Assembly (NCBI GenBank): GCA_937890745.1
Contig: CALADH010000046.1
Coordinates: 1-26,375 of the forward strand
From: Scybalocola_A sp900557175
Lineage (GTDB): Bacteria > Bacillota > Clostridia > Lachnospirales > Lachnospiraceae
DNA: 26,375 nt
Reading direction: 5' to 3'
Shown: piece after piece, positions 6,978 through 15,384 of the stretch
How positions within the stretch are numbered: the first letter of the stretch is position 1
How the letters are laid out: each line of letters begins with the position of its first letter
The notes under the pieces: model-generated
Told to the model about the DNA's origin: nothing
The model's input: the letters and a program-made list of their open reading frames with translations, nothing else
Database searches by the model: none
Made by a program: the position numbers and the translations under genes

Positions 6978-8546
6978 ATGGATATTGTAAAAGATAGAAT
7001 AAGAACAAAACAGCTTCTTGGACGTGCAGTCAGTCAGATGACACTGGAGGATGATTTTAATGTGCCTGATGTCCGGATGGATATTGATGAAATTATTGAA
7101 ACAATGGGCTCACTTAAAATTACGGAGGCAAGAGCTGTTCAGGGGCGCATATCAGTGAAAGGACGGCTGGAGTTTTATGTTCTTTATATCGGCGCTTCGG
7201 CAGAGCGGCCAATGAATAAGCTGACGGGAAGTCTGCCGTTTGAGGAAATATTGACAGCGGAGGGGCTGACGCCGGAGGCAGATGTGAAGGTGAACTGGGA
7301 TATGGAAGATTTGCGGGCGCGGATGATTAATAGCCGTAAAATCAGTGTCCGCTCGATTATAAGTCTGACAGCGTCGGCTTTTAAAATGACGGAGGAGGAA
7401 ATGGCTGTGGATATCGCAGGGGACGACAGTATTTATACGCGGCCCGAAGCGGTGGAGGTCAGCCGCATACATAGCCAGAAAAGGGATATTATAAGAGTAA
7501 AGAAGGAGCTTTTGGTGCCGTCTGCAAAGCCGAATGTGCTGGAGGTCATATGGGACAGAGTAACGACAGGCAGTCTTGATGTGCGTGTGCTTGATAACCG
7601 GGTAAACGTCCGGGGCAGCTTTGATATTTTTGTCATGTATGCGTCACCGGAGGAAAAAAATCCGCTGCAATATTTTAACTATCCGCTGGATTTTAATGAG
7701 AGTGTCGACTGTGCCGATGCCACGGAGGAAATGATCGGTCATGTGGAAGTACGGCTTATTCAGCATGAGCTTACAGTTCGGGAAAATGAGGACGGAGAGC
7801 CGAGAAAGCTTGAGGCTGAGCTTGTGATGGAAGTTTACATGTCGGTTTATGAGGAAAAGCAGATGACAGTGCTTTGTGATGTTTATTCTAATGCAAAATG
7901 CATTGAGCCGGTGATGAAGGATGTTGTTTTTGACAATATTCTTATGAAAAACCAGTCGGCATTAAGATTGGCGCAGCAGATTAAAATAGAAAATCATCAG
8001 GCAAAAATTTTGCAGATTTGTCAGACAGATGCCAATGTGAAAATGGACAGTACACAAATCACAAAGTCGGGTATCCGCGTCGAGGGTGTTATTTATGTTC
8101 AGATGCTTTATATTGCGGCGGATGACAGGCGGCCGCTTAGTGTATTAAAGGGGATGCTTCCGTTTTCTCATGTGATTGAAGTCGAGGGGATTCATGACGG
8201 ATGTACCTTTGAAATTATTCCGGCGCCGCTGTCGGTGACTTCGGCGATGACGGATAGTGAAACGATTGATGTGAAGGCGCAGCTTACTCTTGATACAATT
8301 GTATTTGAACCGAAGGTGCTGCATACGATTGCCGATGTGAAGGTGTCGCAGATGGATGATGAAAAGCTTGAAAAAATGCCGGCCATCGCAGGCTATGTTG
8401 TCCGTGAGGGCGACACACTGTGGGCACTTGCAAAGCAGTTTTATACGACAAAAGCAAAAATTATGGCGGACAATGGGCTTGAGAGTGAAGATTTGAAGCC
8501 GAAACAAAAACTTGTCATTGTCAAAGAGAGCCGTCTTATAGTATAA
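6978..8546 (+). CDS. sipL: SipL-like spore envelope assembly protein (DUF3794 + LysM)
   Basis: The 522-residue protein contains repeated DUF3794 (SPOCS) modules: three related segments at about 30-150, 190-320 and 350-470, with recurring motifs such as VKGRLEFYVLYI, VRGSFDIFVMYA and VEGVIYVQMLYI. A C-terminal LysM domain follows (about 473-520, GYVVREGDTLWALAKQFY). C. difficile SipL (about 510 residues) binds SpoIVA through its LysM domain and is needed for coat localisation and engulfment in the mother cell, so the match in length and layout is good. The start ATG at 6978 has GGGAGG 8 bases upstream; an ATG at 6960 is in frame but precedes that site. No clear sigma-E promoter is seen; a CATAGGCT at 6937-6944 is only suggestive. 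Confidence 0.9.
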   Translation: MDIVKDRIRTKQLLGRAVSQMTLEDDFNVPDVRMDIDEIIETMGSLKITEARAVQGRISVKGRLEFYVLYIGASAERPMNKLTGSLPFEEILTAEGLTPEADVKVNWDMEDLRARMINSRKISVRSIISLTASAFKMTEEEMAVDIAGDDSIYTRPEAVEVSRIHSQKRDIIRVKKELLVPSAKPNVLEVIWDRVTTGSLDVRVLDNRVNVRGSFDIFVMYASPEEKNPLQYFNYPLDFNESVDCADATEEMIGHVEVRLIQHELTVRENEDGEPRKLEAELVMEVYMSVYEEKQMTVLCDVYSNAKCIEPVMKDVVFDNILMKNQSALRLAQQIKIENHQAKILQICQTDANVKMDSTQITKSGIRVEGVIYVQMLYIAADDRRPLSVLKGMLPFSHVIEVEGIHDGCTFEIIPAPLSVTSAMTDSETIDVKAQLTLDTIVFEPKVLHTIADVKVSQMDDEKLEKMPAIAGYVVREGDTLWALAKQFYTTKAKIMADNGLESEDLKPKQKLVIVKESRLIV

Positions 8547-8547
8547 T
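8518..8547 (+). promoter_or_regulatory. Sigma-A-type promoter for ispE inside the 3' end of sipL
   Basis: TTGTCA (8518-8523) and TATAAT (8542-8547) are 18 bases apart. The -10 overlaps the sipL stop codon. This allows vegetative expression of ispE independent of the sporulation gene upstream, with a leader of about 70 bases. Confidence 0.65.
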
Positions 8548-8623
8548 GTATACACAATACATGAAAAGTGCAATTTGCCTGAAATGGGGAGATTGTGATT
8601 TTACGAAAGCAGAGGGGATATCA

Positions 8624-9484
8624 ATGAACAGTATTTGGCTTAAAGCAATGGCGAAGATTAATCTCGGACTTGATGTTGTCCGGAAAAGAGAGGATGGCTA
8701 TCACGAGCTTCGCATGGTGATGCAGATGGTGAATCTCTATGATAAGGTGAAGCTTGATAAGACACGGGCGGGTATTACGGTAGAGACAAATCTTTCCTTC
8801 CTCCCTGTCAATGAGAATAATATTGTCTATAAGGCAGCGAAGCTTCTTATGGATGAGTTTGATATTGAGCAAGGTGTGCATATCGCCCTTGAAAAGCATA
8901 TTCCGGTGGCAGCCGGGATGGCCGGCGGAAGCTCGGATGCGGCGGCTGTGCTTTATGGCATGAACCGTATTTTTGAACTTGGTCTTACAAGACGTCAGCT
9001 GATGGAGCGGGGCGTTAAGCTTGGGGCGGATGTGCCGTACTGTCTGCTCCGGACAACAGCGCTCTCGGAAGGGATCGGTGAGGTGCTGACGACATTAAAG
9101 CCGATGCCGGACTGTTATATTCTTATTGCGAAGCCTCCGGTGAATGTGTCTACAAAGGCTGTTTTCGGCAAATTAAATGCAGAGGCGCTTACATGGCATC
9201 CGGATATTGACGGTATTGTATCAGCGGTGAATGACAGCGATTTGTACGGAATTGCAAAGTGTCTCGGCAATACGCTTGAGGCGGTGACAGCTGCTGATTA
9301 TCCGGTGATTTATACAATTAAAGAGGAGATGTGCCGTCTGGGTGCAATCGGTGCCTTAATGAGCGGCAGCGGTCCGACAGTATTCGGCCTGTTTGATGAC
9401 GAGAAGACAGCCAGAGCGGCTTATACAGCGATGAAGGGCGGCGCGCTGGCAAGACAGGTGTTTTTAACGCGCCCGGTTAATTAA
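8624..9484 (+). CDS. ispE: 4-diphosphocytidyl-2-C-methyl-D-erythritol kinase
   Basis: The 286-residue GHMP kinase phosphorylates CDP-methylerythritol in the MEP pathway of isoprenoid synthesis. It shows the N-terminal KINLGLDVVRKREDGYHEL motif (Lys11 region), the ATP-binding loop PVAAGMAGGSSDA (94-106), GADVPYCL and the C-terminal GSGPTVFGLF motif. The ATG at 8624 is preceded by AGAGGGG with 6-base spacing. The longer open frame from 8546 adds 26 residues before the conserved start and would begin inside the promoter region. A promoter ends at 8547. The GntR-type regulator starts 22 bases after the stop, so the two may be cotranscribed. Confidence 0.95.
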   Translation: MNSIWLKAMAKINLGLDVVRKREDGYHELRMVMQMVNLYDKVKLDKTRAGITVETNLSFLPVNENNIVYKAAKLLMDEFDIEQGVHIALEKHIPVAAGMAGGSSDAAAVLYGMNRIFELGLTRRQLMERGVKLGADVPYCLLRTTALSEGIGEVLTTLKPMPDCYILIAKPPVNVSTKAVFGKLNAEALTWHPDIDGIVSAVNDSDLYGIAKCLGNTLEAVTAADYPVIYTIKEEMCRLGAIGALMSGSGPTVFGLFDDEKTARAAYTAMKGGALARQVFLTRPVN

Positions 9485-9505
9485 GAAGAATGGGAGATTA
9501 TACGT

Positions 9506-10174
9506 ATGATGAGTGATTTGAAGATGAATGTCAATGAATATCTGCCGCTGCGCGATGTTGTCTTTAAAACACTGCGCGAGGCGATTTTAAAGGGCAATCT
9601 GGCGCCGGGCGAGCGCCTTATGGAAATTCAGCTTGCCAATCAGCTCGGCGTCAGCCGCACGCCGATACGGGAAGCGATAAGAAAGCTTGAACTTGAGGGA
9701 CTGGTCATTATGATCCCGCGCCGGGGTGCCGAGGTGGCACGGATTACGGAAAAGGATTTAAAGGATGTGCTTGAAGTGCGTACGTCGCTTGAAGAACTGG
9801 CGATAAGCCTTGCCTGTGAGCGCATCAGCGATGCGTCTGTAGAGGCGCTTAAGGAGGCACTTAAAAACTTTAAGGCAGCTATAAACGGGGGTGATGTGAC
9901 AAAAATTGCGGAAAGGGATGTTGCTTTTCATGATATTATTTTTGCGGCGACGGACAATGCGCGTCTGATTCAGATTGTCAATAATTTGCGGGAGCAGATG
10001 TACAGATACCGTCTTGAATATCTTAAGGATTATACAACCCACGACAGGCTCTATAAGGAGCACGAGGAGATTGTGGTGGCCATTGCAGACAGGGATAAAG
10101 CGCTGGCGCGCAAGTTGATTGTCGAGCATATTTATCATCAGGAACTGACAGTGATTAAAAATATTCAGGAATAA
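9506..10174 (+). CDS. GntR family transcriptional regulator, FadR/FCD subfamily
   Basis: The 222-residue regulator has an N-terminal winged helix-turn-helix (about 15-78; LANQLGVSRTPIREAIRKLE is the recognition region) and a helical FCD ligand-binding domain (about 85-210). Metal-binding-type residues lie in ERDVAFHDII, YKEHEEI and IVEHIYH. The family responds to carboxylic acids or sugars acids and usually regulates nearby catabolic genes, but none is adjacent, so the target is unknown. In many Lachnospiraceae an FCD regulator sits after ispE, as here (from memory). GGGAG precedes the start; ATG at 9509 is an equally good alternative. A strong terminator follows. Confidence 0.92.
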   Translation: MMSDLKMNVNEYLPLRDVVFKTLREAILKGNLAPGERLMEIQLANQLGVSRTPIREAIRKLELEGLVIMIPRRGAEVARITEKDLKDVLEVRTSLEELAISLACERISDASVEALKEALKNFKAAINGGDVTKIAERDVAFHDIIFAATDNARLIQIVNNLREQMYRYRLEYLKDYTTHDRLYKEHEEIVVAIADRDKALARKLIVEHIYHQELTVIKNIQE

Positions 10175-10211
10175 AGCAGACATATATATGCCAAAATAAA
10201 ATATAGATATG

Positions 10212-10242
10212 AAAAGAGGATGCCGTATGCGCATCCTTTTTT
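10212..10242 (+). terminator. Intrinsic terminator after the GntR gene
   Basis: GGATGC (10218-10223) pairs with GCATCC (10231-10236), extended by A-rich/T-rich flanks (AAAAGA / TTTTTT). The T-run is 10237-10242. It separates the ispE/gntR unit from the ger operon. Confidence 0.85.
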
Positions 10243-10259
10243 AATTTAAGGAGGCAGTG

Positions 10260-11753
10260 ATGGAAAAGGCATATATTTCAGGACAGCTTGATAAAGATGC
10301 CGCCTATATTAAGAAGCGGTTTGAGTGCTGCTCGGATGTTGTGCACCGCCGGCTGTTCATCGGTGAGGGCAGCTATGAGATTGATATGGTTTATATGGAT
10401 TCAATGGCAGACAGAGATCTGGTGGAGGGGGAGATTTTAAAAAGTCTTATGTTTGGCCGTGTGAATCTGCCCCGCACAGGCTGTCTTGAAGCAATTCAGG
10501 ATTTTTATCTGACAACGGCCGATGCAAAGCTGATTGATGATATGGAGGCGGCAGTGACCGAGATACTTTCCGGGAATACGGTGATTTTCGGCGCGGACGC
10601 CAAAAGGGCGCTTATGATTAACAGTAAAAAATTTCCGATGCGCGGTGTTTCGGAGGCGGAGTCTGAGACGACAATCCGGGGCGCAAAGGACAGTTTTACA
10701 GAGTCGGTGCGTACAAATACAGTACTTATAAGGCGGCGGATCAGAGATACAAGGCTTAAGGCGGAGGCAATGAAAATTGGTGTCAGGACAAAGACCGATG
10801 TGGCGCTGATGTATATGGAGGATCTTGTGCGTCCGCAAGTGCTTGAAGAAATTAAAAAGAGACTTGAGGCTTTTGTTATCGACGGTATTTTTGACAGTGG
10901 TATGCTTGAACAGATGACAGAGAAAAAGTGGTATTCGCCTTTTCCGCAGTTTCAGTCGACGGAACGGCCGGACAAGGCCTCATCGGCGCTTTTGGAGGGG
11001 CGCGTGGCGCTGATCGTGGATAATTCGCCGATGGTGCTTTTGCTTCCGGTGACGCTTGCCTGCTTTTTTCAGGCGGCAGACGACTACTATAATCGCTGGG
11101 GTATTGTCTGTTTTACACGGTTTTTGCGGTATGTCTCGGCAGTGACGGCGATGGTGCTTCCGGCGCTTTATATTGCTCTTGCGGGGTTTCATACAGAAAT
11201 ATTTCCGACAAGTCTTGCCCTTTCTTTGACGGCGGCAAGACAGGGGGTGCCGTTTCCCTTGGCGCTTGAGGTGATTTTGATGGAAATTGCTTTTGAAATA
11301 CTTCGTGAGGCGGGCATAAGACTTCCCGGACCGATGGGAAGTACTTTAGGAATTGTCGGCGGTCTGATTATCGGGCAGGCGGCGGTGGATGCAAATATTG
11401 TCAGCCCGATTGTCGTTATTGTTGTGGCGCTGACGGCGCTTTCGGCGTTTACAATCCCGAACGAGGGCTTTGCCTCGGCATTTCGTCTCGTTAAATTTTT
11501 TCTTATACTGGCAGGAACTTTTTTTGGCATTTTGGGCGTTGTCATGGGTGTGATTACTGTGCTGATTCATCTGTGCAGTCTTACAAGCTTTGGTATTCCT
11601 TACATGATGCCCTTTGTGGATACATCGGTATGTCCGAAGGAGGATTACAAGGACAGTGCGGTGCGCTATCCCATCTTTACAATGCGCGAGCGTCCTGTAT
11701 TTACGCGGCGCTATGCAAGACGGCGGCTCAGACAAAGAGGAGGGGGAAAATGA
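10260..11753 (+). CDS. Spore germination protein, GerA-type A subunit
   Basis: The 497-residue protein has a soluble N-terminal domain (about 1-240) and a membrane domain (about 245-450) with the family landmark LLEGRVALIVDNSPMVLLLP, the phrase RLPGPMGSTLGIVGGLIIGQ, and PNEGFASAFRLVKFF. A subunits of germinant receptors sit in the spore inner membrane and form oligomeric channels. The C-terminal tail is basic and Arg-rich. AAGGAGG at 10248-10254 favours ATG at 10260 over GTG at 10257. Overlap with the next gene is ATGA-type. Such a receptor is normally expressed in the forespore, but no convincing sigma-G promoter is seen. Confidence 0.93.
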   Translation: MEKAYISGQLDKDAAYIKKRFECCSDVVHRRLFIGEGSYEIDMVYMDSMADRDLVEGEILKSLMFGRVNLPRTGCLEAIQDFYLTTADAKLIDDMEAAVTEILSGNTVIFGADAKRALMINSKKFPMRGVSEAESETTIRGAKDSFTESVRTNTVLIRRRIRDTRLKAEAMKIGVRTKTDVALMYMEDLVRPQVLEEIKKRLEAFVIDGIFDSGMLEQMTEKKWYSPFPQFQSTERPDKASSALLEGRVALIVDNSPMVLLLPVTLACFFQAADDYYNRWGIVCFTRFLRYVSAVTAMVLPALYIALAGFHTEIFPTSLALSLTAARQGVPFPLALEVILMEIAFEILREAGIRLPGPMGSTLGIVGGLIIGQAAVDANIVSPIVVIVVALTALSAFTIPNEGFASAFRLVKFFLILAGTFFGILGVVMGVITVLIHLCSLTSFGIPYMMPFVDTSVCPKEDYKDSAVRYPIFTMRERPVFTRRYARRRLRQRGGGK

Positions 11754-12865
11754 TGTTTGCACAAAACGGAAGCATTTCAGGGCGGCAGCTTCACCGGATG
11801 CTTGTCCTTGATTTATTTGCGGCATCCTCAATCATATTGCCGCGGCTTTTGCCGAGAGTGTGCGGCAGACAGGGCTTTTATGCAATTGCTGCGGCCGTCC
11901 TGTTTGCGTTTTTAATTTCAGCCGTTTATATAAAGGCGGCGCTTGGCTGCGGCAGTGATTTGTATGGCTGCGCCGTACGCTGTGGCGGCCGGATGGCAGG
12001 CAGTGGGATATTACTTTTTTTTATGGTAAAATTTTTATTATCCGCCGCCTTTATTTTAAAAATGTTTGCGGAGGTCATCGGAAGGACTTTTCTGACAGAA
12101 ATGCCAAAGCGGCTTGTTGCGGCGCTGATGATTCTGACGGCACTTTACGGTGTCAGTAAGGGAATGGAGACGAGAGGGCGTCTTTGTGAAATACTCATGT
12201 GGTTTGTGCTTGTACCGATGATGGTGATTGTATTTTTTGCGGCGCCCCAAATGCGCGGCAGCCGCATTTTTCCTATGGAAATCACAAATGTGCGTGAAAT
12301 TTTTTCCGGCGGTTTTTTGTGTGCGGCGGTTTTTAGTGTGTGTGAATTTTTGCTTTTTGCAGTGACCTATGTGCGGCGTGAAAGCAGGGAACAGGCAGCT
12401 TTTTGGGGGATATATAGATTTGCGGCGAAAGCGATACTTGCGGCTTTTTTATGTACGGCTGCCATTTATATTGTATGTATCGGTGTTTTTTCATCGGCAG
12501 GCGCAGCCGCCGAGCAGTGGCCGTCGGTGACGCTGATGCAGGTCATCAGGCTTCCGGGGCGTTTTATATCAAGGCAGGACGGACTGATGCTTGCCGTGTG
12601 GATGGGCAGTGTTTTTGTGCTGCTTGGCAGCTATATTTTTTATACGGCCGAGATGACAAAAAAGCTATTTCCCAAAAAATATTTTAAAGGAACGATGCTT
12701 TTATGGCTGGCGCTTGTGTACGGTCTGTTTTGGGTGATTGAAGATTATGGGCGCTTTGAGCAGTTTTACTGGAAAATCATGGCCTTTATCGGGCTTCCTG
12801 CGAGTGTGCTTATTGCCGTATGGCTTCTGATCTGCGGAAAGAAAAAGGAGAATGCTTGTGACTAA
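11750..12865 (+). CDS. Spore germination permease, GerA-type B subunit
   Basis: This 371-residue, roughly ten-helix membrane protein belongs to the endospore germination permease branch of the APC superfamily. Its N-terminus SISGRQLHRMLVLDLFAASS corresponds to the usual 'isxxQl..l' start of GerAB proteins, and the C-terminal helix is followed by a short Lys-rich tail. The B subunit is the proposed germinant-binding component. The start ATG overlaps the A-subunit stop, with GGAGG at 11739-11743; the second ATG at 11753 is also possible. It is more diverged than the A subunit, so recognition relies on position and topology as well as sequence. Confidence 0.85.
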   Translation: MMFAQNGSISGRQLHRMLVLDLFAASSIILPRLLPRVCGRQGFYAIAAAVLFAFLISAVYIKAALGCGSDLYGCAVRCGGRMAGSGILLFFMVKFLLSAAFILKMFAEVIGRTFLTEMPKRLVAALMILTALYGVSKGMETRGRLCEILMWFVLVPMMVIVFFAAPQMRGSRIFPMEITNVREIFSGGFLCAAVFSVCEFLLFAVTYVRRESREQAAFWGIYRFAAKAILAAFLCTAAIYIVCIGVFSSAGAAAEQWPSVTLMQVIRLPGRFISRQDGLMLAVWMGSVFVLLGSYIFYTAEMTKKLFPKKYFKGTMLLWLALVYGLFWVIEDYGRFEQFYWKIMAFIGLPASVLIAVWLLICGKKKENACD

Positions 12866-13499
12866 ATCGAAATATTTTTGCCTTTGGGCAATTGCTTTTG
12901 CCCTTGTTTTAATGACCGGCTGCGGCAGCAGTGTACAGCTTGAGGATAGAAATTATGTGATGGCGCTTGGGCTTGATTATGAAAACGGAAAGCTTAAGGC
13001 TTCGTTTAGTTTCCCGGATTTGGAGGCGCTTACGGGAAAGGGCGGCAATATTCATTATCCGGTGACGGCAATTAGCGGCGATAACATGGCGGATATTGAG
13101 CGGCAGTATGAGCGGGGCGCCAACAGGCGCCTTGATTACGGTCAGCTTCAGGTGATTGTTTTTGGCAGCAGTATGTTTGAAAATCAGCCTGTATTTGAAA
13201 CGGTGCTCGCTTATATGAAAACAAGACAGAGCTTTGCACGGACAATTCTTGTGTGCCGGGCAGAAAATACGGCCGCAGAGATCATTGGGCTTGACGAGAC
13301 GGTGAATGGTTCTATCGGCATTTATATACGGGAAATGTTTGAAAATAACGGGCAGAAGGCAGGTTATGATAAAACGGTGATTAATGATTTTATGGTTGCG
13401 TGGAAAAATGATAATGAAGCCGCCGAGCTTGCTGTGCTTTGTGCAGATGATGAAAAAAGGCCGGAAATATGCGGGACTTTTTGGTGGCCGCAGCGTTAG
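12858..13499 (+). CDS. Shortened GerA-type C subunit lipoprotein
   Basis: The 213-residue lipoprotein has lipobox MTGC (Cys22) and the conserved beginning of Ger(x)C proteins: LEDRNYVMALGLDYENGKLK, then ISGDNMADIERQYERGANRRLDYGQLQVIVFG. Typical C subunits are about 350-400 residues with an N-terminal domain plus the GerAC C-terminal domain. Here the protein ends after the first domain (FWWPQR, stop 13497-13499), and no GerAC C-domain is found before spoIIR. GTG at 12858 is preferred, with AAGGAG 7 bases away; ATG at 12852 is only 1 base from that site. It overlaps the B gene by 8 bases. It is either a natural short form or a truncated gene. Confidence 0.85.
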   Translation: MTKSKYFCLWAIAFALVLMTGCGSSVQLEDRNYVMALGLDYENGKLKASFSFPDLEALTGKGGNIHYPVTAISGDNMADIERQYERGANRRLDYGQLQVIVFGSSMFENQPVFETVLAYMKTRQSFARTILVCRAENTAAEIIGLDETVNGSIGIYIREMFENNGQKAGYDKTVINDFMVAWKNDNEAAELAVLCADDEKRPEICGTFWWPQR

Positions 13500-13515
13500 A
13501 GGACAAAAATAAGGG

Positions 13516-13546
13516 CATACTCCTTAATATCAAGTGACGGAGTGTG
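13516..13546 (+). promoter_or_regulatory. Hairpin covering the spoIIR ribosome binding site
   Basis: CATACTCC (13516-13523) pairs with GGAGTGTG (13539-13546) with one G-U pair and a 15-base loop. The 3' arm contains the GGAG that serves the spoIIR ATG at 13553. Confidence 0.4.
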
Positions 13547-13552
13547 AGTAAA

Positions 13553-14164
13553 ATGAAATGGAGAGTTTTTTTAGCCTGTATACTTGCGTCAGGTCTGCCT
13601 TTTGCTGCGGGAAATGCGTCAGGTCAGGCATACGGCGCCTGCCAGAGAGAGCTTTCAGATACAGTTTTAAGGCTCCATGTGCGGGCTGATAATAATAGTG
13701 ATGAGGCACAGCATGTTAAGCTTTTAGTGCGGGATTGTGTCATTGACGTGATGGAAAAATATGAGGATGAAATTTATGATAAGGTGTCGGCAAGGCATAT
13801 AGCCACAGAGCATATGCCTGAAATTTTATCAGCCGCACAGACGGTGCTTTCAGAGGAAGGCTGCGGTTATGGCATTGAGATCACATTTGAACGGATGTGG
13901 TTCCCGGAAAAATATTATGGGGATGTCCGTTTCCCGGCAGGAATGTACGATGCGGTTGTTGCAAGACTTGGCCGCGGTGAAGGTAAAAACTGGTGGTGCG
14001 TATTATTTCCGAAGCTTTGCTTTGTAACACCAAAGGACGCCAGAGTGCCGGAAACATCTGAAAAAGTGCTTGAGGAAGCTTTATCGGACGAGACATATAC
14101 GGTTGTGACGGCAGATGAAAGTCCGCGTTTTAAAATAGTTGAATGGCTTGAGAAAATTTGGTAA
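13553..14164 (+). CDS. spoIIR: Stage II sporulation protein R
   Basis: The 203-residue secreted protein has an N-terminal signal peptide (about 1-25) and the SpoIIR core: LHVRADNNSDEAQHVKLLVRD, then FPEKYYGDVRFPAGMYDAV and GEGKNWWCVLFPKLCFV. SpoIIR is made in the forespore and secreted to the intermembrane space, where it activates SpoIIGA to process pro-sigma-E in the mother cell. ATG at 13553 has GGAG 10 bases upstream; GTG at 13544 overlaps that element. It follows the ger operon by 53 bases. A sigma-F promoter would be expected but is not evident. Confidence 0.95.
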   Translation: MKWRVFLACILASGLPFAAGNASGQAYGACQRELSDTVLRLHVRADNNSDEAQHVKLLVRDCVIDVMEKYEDEIYDKVSARHIATEHMPEILSAAQTVLSEEGCGYGIEITFERMWFPEKYYGDVRFPAGMYDAVVARLGRGEGKNWWCVLFPKLCFVTPKDARVPETSEKVLEEALSDETYTVVTADESPRFKIVEWLEKIW

Positions 14165-14201
14165 AATAAACACTATAACATCAGATGAAAGAGATGATAC
14201 A

Positions 14202-15032
14202 ATGACAGAGCAGGAAATGAAGGATTATGTCAATCGCCCGCAGAGCCGCCGCTTTACCTTTGAGGAATTTAAGAATATTATCGCGCAGCTCCGGGCAGAA
14301 AACGGCTGCCCGTGGGATAGAAAGCAGACACATGACAGTCTGAGGGACTGTATGCTTGAGGAAGCCTATGAGGCGGTGGACGCCATCGATAATCATGATA
14401 CTGAAAATCTTAAGGAGGAGCTTGGCGATATTCTTTTGCAGGTTTATATGCATGCTCAGATTTCGTCTGAGACCGGTGAATTTGAGGTTGAGGATGTTGT
14501 TGACGGTATTGCAAGAAAGATGCTTCACAGACACCCTCATGTATTCGGGCAGGCAAAGGCAGATACGCCGGAGGCGGTGCTTGAAAACTGGGAGGCCATC
14601 AAGAAAAAAGAGAAGGGGCATCAGTCGGCAAAGGATGGTCTTTGTGCTGTGGCTCGGGCGCTTCCGGCAAATATAAGAGCGCAGAAAGTACAGAAGAAGG
14701 CGGCAGCTGTCGGCTATGATTTTTCTTCTATTGACGAGGTAAAGTCAAAGGTGTATGAGGAGCTGCATGAGCTCGAAGAAGCGATGGCATCAGGGGATGT
14801 AAAGGAAATAGACAAAGAATTTGGTGACGTCATGTTTTCGATGGTTAATCTTGCCCGCTTTTTGGACATAAATGCGGAAAACAGCTTGACAAATGCGACG
14901 GAAAAGTTTATAAATAGACTTGGTAGCGCAGAAATTTTGGCCAAAAATCAGGGAATCGCTTTGGCTGAAATGACGGCGGAACAGTTAGACAAACTTTGGG
15001 AAGCAGTTAAAAAGCATGAAAAAGATTTGTGA
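14202..15032 (+). CDS. mazG: Nucleoside triphosphate pyrophosphohydrolase MazG
   Basis: The 276-residue protein has two MazG folds. The first has ENGCPWDRKQTHDSLRDCML, EEAYEAVDAID and EELGDILLQVYMH (metal-binding Glu/Asp). The second has YEELHELEEAM and KEFGDVMFSMVNLARFL. It hydrolyses NTPs to NMP and pyrophosphate, probably clearing abnormal nucleotides. ATG at 14202 begins the conserved part; the upstream in-frame ATG at 14139 lies inside spoIIR and adds unrelated residues. The ribosome binding site is weak (AGAGATGA). It corresponds to the MazG part of B. subtilis YabN, which also precedes the S4-domain gene yabO. Here the methylase domain of YabN is absent. Confidence 0.95.
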   Translation: MTEQEMKDYVNRPQSRRFTFEEFKNIIAQLRAENGCPWDRKQTHDSLRDCMLEEAYEAVDAIDNHDTENLKEELGDILLQVYMHAQISSETGEFEVEDVVDGIARKMLHRHPHVFGQAKADTPEAVLENWEAIKKKEKGHQSAKDGLCAVARALPANIRAQKVQKKAAAVGYDFSSIDEVKSKVYEELHELEEAMASGDVKEIDKEFGDVMFSMVNLARFLDINAENSLTNATEKFINRLGSAEILAKNQGIALAEMTAEQLDKLWEAVKKHEKDL

Positions 15033-15058
15033 TTTTATATTTTAGGAGGATTTTTAAA

Positions 15059-15334
15059 ATGAACAAAGCAGAATTAGTTGCAGCAGTTGCTGAAAAGGCA
15101 GAATTAACAAAGAAAGACTCAGAAGCATTATTAAAGGCATTTGTTGATGTTGTTACAGACGAATTAATCAAAGGCGAAAAGGTTCAGTTAGTTGGTTTTG
15201 GTACATTCGAAGTTTCCGAAAGACCTGAAAGAGAAGGAAGAAACCCTCAGACAGGCGAGACAATGAAAATCGCTGCTTCCAAGGCACCTAAGTTTAAAGC
15301 AGGCAAGGCTTTAAAGGATGCTATTAACGCATAA
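15059..15334 (+). CDS. hup: DNA-binding protein HU
   Basis: This 91-residue nucleoid protein starts MNKAELVAAVAEKAELTKKD and has the beta-arm landmarks GFGTFEVSERPEREGRNPQTG. It binds and bends DNA as a dimer. ATG at 15059 has AGGAGGA 8 bases upstream. Codon choice (many GTT, GCA, TTA, AAA) differs from the GC-richer neighbours, as expected of a highly expressed gene. A strong terminator follows. No separate promoter could be recognised in the end of mazG, although one is expected. Confidence 0.97.
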   Translation: MNKAELVAAVAEKAELTKKDSEALLKAFVDVVTDELIKGEKVQLVGFGTFEVSERPEREGRNPQTGETMKIAASKAPKFKAGKALKDAINA

Positions 15335-15347
15335 TTAACGAATTGAT

Positions 15348-15383
15348 ATGCATGTCGCCATTGTCTGCGGCATGCATTTTTTT
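15348..15383 (+). terminator. Intrinsic terminator of hup
   Basis: TGCATGTCGC (15349-15358) pairs with GCGGCATGCA (15367-15376) with one wobble, and is followed by seven T (15377-15383). Confidence 0.93.
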
Positions 15384-15384
15384 G

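Noticed and set aside
8546..8623. N-terminal extension of ispE from ATG at 8546
   Set aside because: It would overlap the -10 element, lacks a ribosome binding site and precedes the conserved IspE N-terminus.
10437..11831. Several long minus-strand open frames opposite the ger operon (up to 161 codons)
   Set aside because: They are antisense shadows of clear membrane-protein genes, rich in Arg, His and Pro from reversed codons, with no ribosome binding sites.
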